A DNA stretch of 5,517 nt. Origin: Lachnospiraceae bacterium UBA1748. Lineage in GTDB: Bacteria > Bacillota > Clostridia > Lachnospirales > Lachnospiraceae. The stretch is taken from the NCBI GenBank assembly GCA_002314855.1, contig DCHQ01000005.1, forward strand, positions 728 to 6,244, in the 5' to 3' direction. Below, in pieces: positions 1 through 4,927 of this stretch. The translations under genes and the position numbers were made by a program. Position 1 is the first letter of the stretch. Every line of letters starts with the position of its first letter. Below the pieces are notes generated by a model. That model saw only the letters and a program-made list of their open reading frames with translations. It made no database searches and was not told where the DNA came from.

Positions 1-25
1 AGTTGGTAAGACTGGTAAGAAATAA
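1..25 (+). CDS. rplF: 50S ribosomal protein L6, C-terminal end (partial)
   Basis: Only the last seven codons and the TAA stop are in the window. They read VGKTGKK, the basic tail that ends bacterial L6 proteins (family pattern RRKVGKTGK). L6 binds 23S rRNA near the sarcin-ricin loop in the large subunit. Its place directly before rplR is the normal spc operon order, which supports the call despite the short stretch. The gene begins upstream of the window, and 18 bases separate its stop from the L18 start. Confidence 0.85.
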
Positions 26-43
26 ATAAGGAGGGCGTAAATA

Positions 44-412
44 ATGGTTAGCAAAGAATCAAGACAGAAAGTTCGTGTTAAAAAGCACATGAAGATGCGT
101 AACCGTTTTAGCGGTACAGCAGAGAGACCACGTCTCGCAGTATTTAGAAGTAATAATCATATGTATGCTCAAATTATTGACGATACAGTTGGAAATACAT
201 TAGTTGCAGCTTCAACACTTGAGAAAGATGTTGCAGCTCAGCTTGAGAAGACCAATGACGTTAACGCAGCAGCATATTTAGGTACAGTTATTGCAAAGAG
301 AGCAATGGACAAGGGTATTACAACAGTTGTTTTTGATAGAGGCGGCTATATATATCAGGGTAAAGTTGCAGCATTAGCTGAAGCAGCCAGAGAAGCTGGC
401 TTAGAATTTTAA
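44..412 (+). CDS. rplR: 50S ribosomal protein L18
   Basis: L18 binds 5S rRNA together with L5 and helps dock it into the central protuberance of the large subunit. The 122-residue protein has the usual family length (about 120). The basic N-terminus (residues 4-30, rich in K and R) is the RNA-contacting tail. The conserved block RPRLAVFRSNNHMYAQIIDD spans residues 28-47. The C-terminal signature runs from VVFDRGGYIYQGKVAALAEA (residues 95-114) to the REAGLEF end. The ATG is preceded by a strong Shine-Dalgarno AAGGAGGG at 28-35, eight bases upstream. It sits between L6 and S5 as in nearly all bacteria. Nothing is missing or unusual. Confidence 0.98.
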   Translation: MVSKESRQKVRVKKHMKMRNRFSGTAERPRLAVFRSNNHMYAQIIDDTVGNTLVAASTLEKDVAAQLEKTNDVNAAAYLGTVIAKRAMDKGITTVVFDRGGYIYQGKVAALAEAAREAGLEF

Positions 413-430
413 GGAAAGGAAGCAATATAA

Positions 431-940
431 ATGAGACATGAAATCATTGACGCAAGTCAGTTAGAGTTAAATGACAAAGTTGTTTCCATCAAGAGAGTTA
501 CAAAGACTACAAAGGGTGGTCGTAACATGAGATTCACAGCACTCGTAGTTGTTGGTGACGGTAATGGTCACGTTGGTGCTGGACTTGGTAAGGCTATTGA
601 AATCCCTGAAGCAATTCGTAAGGGAAAAGAAGATGCTACAAAGCACCTTGTATCAATTTCTCTTGATGATAATAAGAGTATTCAGCATGATTATGTTGGT
701 AGCTACGGTTCAGCTGAGGTTCTCCTTAAGAGAGCTCCAGAAGGTACTGGTGTAATCGCTGGTGGTCCAGCTCGTATCGTTTGTGATATGGCTGGTATCA
801 AGAACATCCGTACAAAGTCACTTGGATCAAACAACAAGCAGAACGTTGTACTTGCTACAATCGCTGGCCTTTCAAAGGTTATGAGTCCAGAAGAAGTAGC
901 TGCTAAGCGTGGTAAGTCAGCTAGCGACGTTAGAGCATAA
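431..940 (+). CDS. rpsE: 30S ribosomal protein S5
   Basis: S5 lies at the mRNA entry side of the small subunit and contributes to decoding accuracy and mRNA unwinding. The 169-residue protein matches the family length (about 166-170). The N-terminal double-stranded-RNA-binding-like domain (about residues 10-75) contains the loop VTKTTKGGRNM (residues 23-33), where spectinomycin-resistance changes map in other bacteria; this loop looks intact. The GNGHVGAGLGKAIEIPEAIR block follows at 44-63. The C-terminal domain carries GVIAGGPARIVCDMAGI (residues 107-123) and the GSNNKQNVVLATIAGL block (132-147). The start ATG has the Shine-Dalgarno-like AAGGAAAGGA at 411-420, which overlaps the L18 stop codon, so the two genes are closely coupled. 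Confidence 0.98.
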   Translation: MRHEIIDASQLELNDKVVSIKRVTKTTKGGRNMRFTALVVVGDGNGHVGAGLGKAIEIPEAIRKGKEDATKHLVSISLDDNKSIQHDYVGSYGSAEVLLKRAPEGTGVIAGGPARIVCDMAGIKNIRTKSLGSNNKQNVVLATIAGLSKVMSPEEVAAKRGKSASDVRA

Positions 941-954
941 GGAGGAATAACATC

Positions 955-1137
955 ATGGCAGATAAAATGTTAAAGATTACATTAGTAAAGTCTCCTATCG
1001 GTGCTGTTCCAAAGCATAAGAAGACTTTAGAGGCTATGGGCCTTACAAAGATGCACAAGACTGTAACACTTGGCGATACACCTGCAGTAAGAGGTCAGAT
1101 CCAGCAGGTTGGCTATATGTTAAAGGTTGAGGAATAA
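955..1137 (+). CDS. rpmD: 50S ribosomal protein L30
   Basis: L30 is a small large-subunit protein that binds 23S rRNA. The 60-residue product has the compact beta-alpha-beta-alpha-beta length typical of bacterial L30. The sequence LKITLVKSPIG (residues 6-16), the HKKTLEAMGLTKMHKTV helix-turn (21-37) and the end RGQIQQVGYMLKVEE (46-60) are recognisable family features. A strong site AAGGAGGA at 939-946 overlaps the S5 stop and lies eight bases before the ATG. The gene sits between rpsE and rplO as expected. The following 62-base spacer is the longest one in the ribosomal protein cluster before secY. Confidence 0.97.
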   Translation: MADKMLKITLVKSPIGAVPKHKKTLEAMGLTKMHKTVTLGDTPAVRGQIQQVGYMLKVEE

Positions 1138-1153
1138 TTAATATTAATATCGA

Positions 1154-1172
1154 GTTGCCGTAGACGGGCAGC
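1154..1172 (+). other. Small stem-loop in the rpmD-rplO spacer
   Basis: GTTGCC (1154-1159) can pair with GGCAGC (1167-1172), six pairs including one T-G, around a seven-base loop. An extra G-C pair can form inside if one G is bulged. No T-tract follows, so it is not an intrinsic terminator. The L15 ribosome binding site AGGAGG (1185-1190) lies 12 bases downstream and stays free. It might act in mRNA processing or stability; a chance fold is also possible. Confidence 0.35.
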
Positions 1173-1199
1173 GTTAGATCAAATAGGAGGTCTATTAAA

Positions 1200-1640
1200 A
1201 TGGAATTATCTAATTTAAGACCAGCAGATGGTTCAAAGCATAGCGATAATTTTAGAAGAGGTCGTGGACACGGCTCAGGAAATGGTAAGACAGCTGGTAA
1301 GGGACATAAGGGTCAGAAGGCTCGTTCTGGAGCACCTAGAATCGGTTTCGAAGGTGGTCAGATGCCATTATACAGACGTTTACCAAAGAGAGGTTTCAAG
1401 AACAGAAATACTCTTGATATCGTAGCAATCAACGTAAGCGCTCTTGAAGCTTTCGATAATGGCGCAACAGTTACTGTTGATGCTCTTAAGGAGATGGGAA
1501 TTATCTCTAATCCTAAGGATGGCGTTAAGATTCTTGGTAACGGTGAGCTCACAAAGAAGCTTACAGTTCAGGCTAACGCTTTCAGTGCTACAGCAAAGGA
1601 AAAGATTGAAGCTTTAGGTGGAACAGCTGAGGTGGTTTAA
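1200..1640 (+). CDS. rplO: 50S ribosomal protein L15
   Basis: L15 is a late-assembling large-subunit protein whose long basic N-terminal arm threads into 23S rRNA. The 146-residue length is normal. The glycine- and arginine-rich arm (residues 19-43, beginning RRGRGHGSGNGKTAGKGHKG) and the segment GFEGGQMPLYRRLPKRGF (49-66) are diagnostic. The C-terminal globular domain has VKILGNGELTKKLTVQANAF (about 109-128) followed by an IEALGG motif near the end. AGGAGG at 1185-1190 is nine bases before the ATG. The stop TAA shares its last base with the secY ATG (TAATG), and the end of this gene also contains the secY ribosome binding site. Confidence 0.98.
   Translation: MELSNLRPADGSKHSDNFRRGRGHGSGNGKTAGKGHKGQKARSGAPRIGFEGGQMPLYRRLPKRGFKNRNTLDIVAINVSALEAFDNGATVTVDALKEMGIISNPKDGVKILGNGELTKKLTVQANAFSATAKEKIEALGGTAEVV
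1629..1634 (+). promoter_or_regulatory. secY ribosome binding site inside rplO
   Basis: GAGGTG matches the core of the anti-Shine-Dalgarno complement and lies five bases before the secY ATG at 1640. It is embedded in the final L15 codons. With the one-base stop-start overlap, this suggests that ribosomes finishing L15 restart on secY (translational coupling). Confidence 0.8.
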
Positions 1641-2962
1641 TGTTTAAAACTTTCATTAAGGCATTAAAGTTAAAAGACGTAAGAAGTAGGCTACTATTTA
1701 CTTTTGCAATGTTAGTGGTAATAAGAATAGGTTGTCAGCTCCCGATTCCGGGAGTTAACAGAACCTATTTTGCTCAGGTTTTCGCTAGCAAAACAGGAGA
1801 TGCTTTTAACTTTTTTGATGCATTCACCGGTGGTTCATTCACAAATATGTCAATATTTGCATTGAACATCACACCATACATTACTTCTTCCATTATTATG
1901 CAGCTTCTCACAATAGCTATTCCAAAGCTTGAGGAGATGAATAAGGAAGAGGATGGACGTAAGAAGATTGCATCTATCACCCGATTCGTAACAGTAGGTC
2001 TTGCTCTTTTCGAGTCAGCAGCTATGGCAATCGGATTTGGTAATCAGGGATTACTTGATGCATCTAACTACAACGTGCTTAATATTGTGACAATTATTGT
2101 TGCACTTACAGCAGGTAGTGCGTTCCTTATGTGGATCGGTGAGCGTATCACAGAGCATGGTGTTGGAAATGGTATTTCGATAGTACTCGTTATCAATATT
2201 ATTTCTCGTATACCAGTTGATATAGCAGGTTTATATAAGAGATTTATTGAGCCAGCTAACAACGTTGGTGAAGGTGTTATTAAGGGAATTATTATTTTAG
2301 CTATTATCTTAGTAACAGTTGTAATAGTAGTTCTTTTGAATGGTGGTATCCGTAAGATCCCTGTTCAGTACGCAAAGAAGGTACAGGGCAACAGAATAAT
2401 GGGTGGTAATACAGCCAATATTCCGCTCAGAGTTAACACAGCAGGTGTTATCCCAATTATCTTCGCTTCATCACTTATGCAGACACCAATTATTTTCTGT
2501 CAGTTACTTAATATTGGTAACGGAACAGGTATTGGATCTGAAATTCTTAGAGGTTTATCTTCAAGCCATTGGTTTGATAGAGAGCAGCCTATATATACAC
2601 TTGGATTATTATTCTACATAATCCTCGTAATATTCTTCGCTTACTTCTATACAGCGATAACATTTAATCCAATGATTATCTCTGATAACATGAAGAAGAG
2701 CGGTGGCTTTATCCCAGGTATTCGTCCTGGTAAGCCAACAACAGAGTATCTTAACTCTGTATTACATTACATTATATTTATGGGCGCTGTTGGACTTATC
2801 ATTGTAGCAGTTATTCCAATCTTCTTCAGTGGTGTGTTCAGTGTTAATGTAACATTCGGTGGTACTTCACTTATCATTATCGTAAGCGTTGTACTTGAGA
2901 CTATTAAGCAGGTTGAGACATTAATGTTACAGCGTAACTACAAGGGATTCCTTAATTCATAA
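1640..2962 (+). CDS. secY: Preprotein translocase subunit SecY
   Basis: SecY forms the protein-conducting channel in the cytoplasmic membrane, working with SecE, SecG and the SecA motor or with the ribosome. The 440-residue product is of normal length, with about ten hydrophobic segments, roughly 16-39, 73-92, 115-133, 146-167, 178-195, 214-233, 267-287, 318-341, 371-395 and 402-420. The plug region follows FFDAFTGGSF (58-67). The cytoplasmic loop before segment 7 contains IRKIPVQYAKK (237-247), segment 7 begins NTAGVIPIIFASSLM (266-280), and the SecA/ribosome-binding loop between segments 8 and 9 has KKSGGFIPGIRPGKPT (352-367) with the key arginine at 362. The N-terminus MFKTFIKALK has the usual amphipathic form. 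The start overlaps the rplO stop by one base. Confidence 0.98.
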   Translation: MFKTFIKALKLKDVRSRLLFTFAMLVVIRIGCQLPIPGVNRTYFAQVFASKTGDAFNFFDAFTGGSFTNMSIFALNITPYITSSIIMQLLTIAIPKLEEMNKEEDGRKKIASITRFVTVGLALFESAAMAIGFGNQGLLDASNYNVLNIVTIIVALTAGSAFLMWIGERITEHGVGNGISIVLVINIISRIPVDIAGLYKRFIEPANNVGEGVIKGIIILAIILVTVVIVVLLNGGIRKIPVQYAKKVQGNRIMGGNTANIPLRVNTAGVIPIIFASSLMQTPIIFCQLLNIGNGTGIGSEILRGLSSSHWFDREQPIYTLGLLFYIILVIFFAYFYTAITFNPMIISDNMKKSGGFIPGIRPGKPTTEYLNSVLHYIIFMGAVGLIIVAVIPIFFSGVFSVNVTFGGTSLIIIVSVVLETIKQVETLMLQRNYKGFLNS

Positions 2963-2976
2963 ATAAAGTTTTTTAT

Positions 2977-3016
2977 CTCAGGAACACTACGCTAATTTGG
3001 CGTAGTGTCCTTTGAG
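2977..3016 (+). other. Strong imperfect stem-loop between secY and adk
   Basis: GGAACACTACGC (2981-2992) pairs with GCGTAGTGTCC (3000-3010), 11 pairs with one bulged A, around the loop TAATTTG. The outer CTCA (2977-2980) pairs with TGAG (3013-3016) across a TT bulge, giving 15 pairs in all. On the + strand the stem is followed by TGTTAGAGAGG rather than a T-tract; the first long T run (3033-3039) begins 17 bases later. On the - strand an A-run follows the stem. It is therefore not a classic terminator in either direction. A processing site, an mRNA stabiliser or a weak or protein-assisted attenuator fit better. Confidence 0.65.
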
Positions 3017-3056
3017 TGTTAGAGAGGTTATATTTTTTTCGGAAAGGGACAATGTC

Positions 3057-3698
3057 ATGAAAATTATTATGTTAGGTGCGCCAGGCGCAGGTAAAGGAAC
3101 ACAGGCTAAGATGATTGCTGAGAAGTATTCTATTCCACACGTTTCAACTGGAGACATTTTCAGAGCAAACATTAAGAATGGTACAGATCTTGGTAAGGAA
3201 GCAAAGTCATACATGGATAAGGGTGAGCTTGTTCCTGATGAATTAACAGTAAGAATTTTACTTGATAGAGTAGCTCAGGAAGACTGCAAGAATGGATACG
3301 TACTCGATGGTTTCCCACGTACAATTCCACAGGCAGAGGTACTTCAGTCAGAGCTTAATAAGCAAGGAACAGATGTAGACTTCGCAATCAATGTTGATGT
3401 TCCAGATGAGAATATCATCAAGCGTATGTCAGGTAGAAGAGCATGTGTTACATGTGGTGCAACATATCACATCGAGCATGTTCCACCAAAGACAGAAGGT
3501 ATCTGTGATAAGTGTGGTAGCGAACTTATCCTCCGTGATGATGATAAGGAAGAGACAGTAAAGAATCGTCTTTCTGTTTACCACGATCAGACACAGCCAC
3601 TTATCGACTTCTATTCAGCAAAGGGTGTACTTAAGAATGTTGATGGTACAGTTGATATGATGGATGTATTTAATGCAATCACAAATATCTTAGGTTAA
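3057..3698 (+). CDS. adk: Adenylate kinase (zinc-type LID)
   Basis: Adenylate kinase catalyses ATP + AMP = 2 ADP in the cytoplasm and keeps adenine nucleotides in balance. Starting at ATG 3057 the protein is 213 residues, the usual long-form length. The P-loop GAPGAGKGT is at 7-15. The AMP-binding region follows with STGDIFR (30-36), and LDGFPRT is at 83-89. The LID has four cysteines, 130, 133, 150 and 153 (CVTC and CDKC), the structural zinc site of Gram-positive enzymes. The catalytic GRR is at 126-128. An upstream in-frame TTG at 3012 would add 15 unconserved residues and lies in the stem-loop, so I reject it. AAAGGGA (about 3043-3049) is the ribosome binding site. The ATG also lies in ATGTCATGA, an overlapping two-codon start-stop. 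Confidence 0.98.
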   Translation: MKIIMLGAPGAGKGTQAKMIAEKYSIPHVSTGDIFRANIKNGTDLGKEAKSYMDKGELVPDELTVRILLDRVAQEDCKNGYVLDGFPRTIPQAEVLQSELNKQGTDVDFAINVDVPDENIIKRMSGRRACVTCGATYHIEHVPPKTEGICDKCGSELILRDDDKEETVKNRLSVYHDQTQPLIDFYSAKGVLKNVDGTVDMMDVFNAITNILG

Positions 3699-3720
3699 TT
3701 GTTATTTATATAGAAGATTC

Positions 3721-3733
3721 AGACTAGAGGTCT
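3721..3733 (+). promoter_or_regulatory. Weak, distant ribosome binding site of map within a small hairpin
   Basis: The only Shine-Dalgarno-like sequence before map is AGAGG (3726-3730), 13 bases from the ATG, longer than the 5-9 bases seen for most other genes here. It lies mostly in the loop of a possible four-pair hairpin (AGAC 3721-3724 with GTCT 3730-3733). Translation of map may be weaker than that of its neighbours. The hairpin is short and may not be stable. Confidence 0.4.
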
Positions 3734-3743
3734 TTAAGATATT

Positions 3744-4499
3744 ATGGCAATTTTAATTAAATCTGAAAGAGAAATAGAATTAATAAGACATTCATGTAAG
3801 CTTCTTGCACAGGTTCATGAAGAATTAAGAGAAGCCATTAAACCAGGAGTTAGCACTAAGGACATTGATATACTTGGTGAGAAGTTAATCCGTGATATGG
3901 GTTGTACACCTAACTTCCTTAATTACAATGGTTATCCAGCTTCGATATGTGTATCAGTTAATGAAGAAGTTGTACATGGTATACCTCGTAAGGACAGAAT
4001 CCTTAAAGAGGGCGATATAGTAAGTCTTGATTGTGGACTTATTTATAAAGGATATCATTCAGATGCAGCTAGAACTTATGGAGTAGGACCAATTGCTCCA
4101 GAGCTTGAGCAGCTAATAAAAGAAACAGAAAACAGTTTCTGGGAAGGCATCAAGAAAGCTAAGGCTGGCAATCATCTATTTGAGATATCAGCAGCCATCG
4201 ATGATTATATATCACAGTTTGGCTATGGAATAGTTACTGATTTAGTGGGACACGGAGTTGGAACAGCACTTCATGAAGATCCACAGATTCCAAACTTCAG
4301 ACAGCCTCGAAGAGGACCAAAGCTTCAAAAAGGTATGACACTTGCAATTGAGCCAATGATCAATCTTGGAAGAAGCGATGTTGAGTGGCTTGATGATGAC
4401 TGGACAGTAGTTGCAGAGGATGGACTTCCATCAGCACATTATGAAAATACAATCTTGATTACCGACGGAGAACCTGAGGTACTTACTATATTAGATTAA
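3744..4499 (+). CDS. map: Methionine aminopeptidase, type I
   Basis: This cytosolic metalloenzyme removes the initiator methionine from nascent proteins when the second residue is small. The 251-residue product has the short type I form without an N-terminal extension. All metal ligands are in place: Asp96 (SLDCG), Asp107 (HSDAA), His170 (GHGVG), Glu203 (IEPM) and Glu234 (HYENT). The active-site histidines His78 (VVHGIP) and His177 (LHEDPQIPNF) are also present. Numbering runs one below that of the E. coli enzyme. The N-terminal MAILIKSEREIELIRHS aligns with the usual start, so the ATG is chosen despite a poorly spaced ribosome binding site. A 45-base spacer separates it from adk, and infA follows after 12 bases. 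Confidence 0.98.
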   Translation: MAILIKSEREIELIRHSCKLLAQVHEELREAIKPGVSTKDIDILGEKLIRDMGCTPNFLNYNGYPASICVSVNEEVVHGIPRKDRILKEGDIVSLDCGLIYKGYHSDAARTYGVGPIAPELEQLIKETENSFWEGIKKAKAGNHLFEISAAIDDYISQFGYGIVTDLVGHGVGTALHEDPQIPNFRQPRRGPKLQKGMTLAIEPMINLGRSDVEWLDDDWTVVAEDGLPSAHYENTILITDGEPEVLTILD

Positions 4500-4511
4500 C
4501 GGAGGAAGAGA

Positions 4512-4730
4512 ATGTCAAAAGCAGACGTAATTGAAATTGAAGGAACAGTTACAGAGAAATTGCCAAACACAATGTTTAGAGTACAGCTCGAAAACGGACA
4601 CGAAGTATTAGCTCACATCAGTGGTAAGCTTCGTCAGAACTTTATCAAAATCCTTCCAGGAGATAAGGTTACACTTGAGCTTTCACCATATGATCTTTCA
4701 AAGGGAAGAATCATTTGGAGAGATAAATAA
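4512..4730 (+). CDS. infA: Translation initiation factor IF-1
   Basis: IF-1 binds the A site of the 30S subunit during initiation and assists IF-2 and IF-3. The 72-residue product is a single OB fold of standard length. Family blocks are IEIEGTVTEKLPNTMFRVQL (residues 7-26), LENGHEVLAHISGKLR (26-41) and ILPGDKVTLELSPYDLSKGR (47-66). The end IIWRDK differs mildly from the ITYRYK type of Bacillus. GGAGGA (4501-4506) lies five bases before the ATG. Many Firmicutes, including clostridia, carry a small KOW-domain gene between map and infA. Here the two are only 12 bases apart and no such gene is present. Confidence 0.98.
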   Translation: MSKADVIEIEGTVTEKLPNTMFRVQLENGHEVLAHISGKLRQNFIKILPGDKVTLELSPYDLSKGRIIWRDK

Positions 4731-4734
4731 ATAC

Positions 4735-4751
4735 AGAGAAAAATTTTCTCT
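4735..4751 (+). repeat. A/T-rich palindrome upstream of the rpmJ promoter (UP-element-like)
   Basis: AGAGAAAA and TTTTCTCT form a 17-base palindrome around a central A. It ends at the first base of the -35 hexamer. Its A-tract followed by a T-tract, at about -35 to -51 from the expected start, resembles an UP element contacted by the RNA polymerase alpha C-terminal domains. As RNA it could form a stem of six or seven pairs after infA, but no T-tract follows, so termination is unlikely. An operator role is also possible. Confidence 0.45.
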
Positions 4752-4779
4752 TGCATTTATATATGTTACATGTTACAAT
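4751..4779 (+). promoter_or_regulatory. Sigma-A promoter for rpmJ and probably the alpha operon
   Basis: The -35 TTGCAT (4751-4756) is separated by exactly 17 bases from the -10 TACAAT (4774-4779). The -10 is preceded by TG at 4771-4772 in the extended -10 position. The expected start point is near 4786-4788, leaving a leader of about 26 bases with the strong site AAAGGAGG before rpmJ. The spacer contains a tandem TGTTACA repeat (4764-4777) whose second copy supplies the -10. It lies in the first spacer above 50 bases after infA. Read-through from the spc operon probably also contributes. Confidence 0.75.
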
Positions 4780-4813
4780 TTTTTTCGGACTTTTTTGAAA
4801 GGAGGCTTTTCAT

Positions 4814-4927
4814 ATGAAGGTTAGAGCATCAGTTAAACCTATTTGCGAAAAGTGCAAAGTCATCAAGAGAAAAGGGCGCATCATGATTATATGTGAGAAC
4901 CCAAAGCATAAGCAGAGACAGGGTTGA
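4814..4927 (+). CDS. rpmJ: 50S ribosomal protein L36, zinc-binding form
   Basis: L36 is the smallest large-subunit protein and stabilises 23S rRNA late in assembly. The reading frame begins MKVRASVKPICEKCKVIKRK and ends HKQRQG, 37 residues, the standard length. Cys11, Cys14, Cys27 and His32 form the C-X2-C-X12-C-X4-H zinc site, so this is the zinc-dependent (C+) paralogue rather than the zinc-free one that bacteria express under zinc shortage. AAAGGAGG (4798-4805) lies eight bases before the ATG. It has its own predicted promoter at 4751-4779 and is followed by the long structured spacer before rpsM. Confidence 0.97.
   Translation: MKVRASVKPICEKCKVIKRKGRIMIICENPKHKQRQG

Noticed and set aside
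1138..1150. Short palindromic TTAATATTAATAT after rpmD
   Set aside because: It is low-complexity AT sequence of a kind expected by chance in this genome and has no associated promoter or gene feature.
2996..3034. Sigma-A promoter for adk
   Set aside because: TATATT at 3029-3034 is an acceptable -10, but the nearest -35-like TTGAGT is only 11 bases away and the 16-18-base positions hold no match.
3012..3056. Upstream in-frame TTG start giving a 228-residue adenylate kinase
   Set aside because: The extra 15 residues are not part of the family, the codon lies inside the secY-adk stem-loop, and the ATG at 3057 has a proper ribosome binding site and gives the standard MKIIMLGAPGAGKGT start.
3052..3060. 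Two-codon ORF ATG-TCA-TGA overlapping the adk start
   Set aside because: It is a chance start-stop next to the real ATG; at most it affects adk initiation slightly, and nothing in the sequence supports a function.
2987..3214. Reverse-strand ORF across the secY-adk spacer and 5' part of adk
   Set aside because: It has no recognisable protein features, overlaps a well-supported gene and reads through the stem-loop; it is an antisense shadow.
4735..4765. Intrinsic terminator after infA
   Set aside because: The AGAGAAA/TTTCTCT stem is AT-rich, has a three-base loop and is not followed by a T-tract; its position fits an upstream promoter element better.
4621..4824. Forward ORF overlapping the infA end, the promoter and the rpmJ start
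   Set aside because: It is out of frame with IF-1 and L36, its sequence runs through promoter and ribosome binding site, and it resembles no family.
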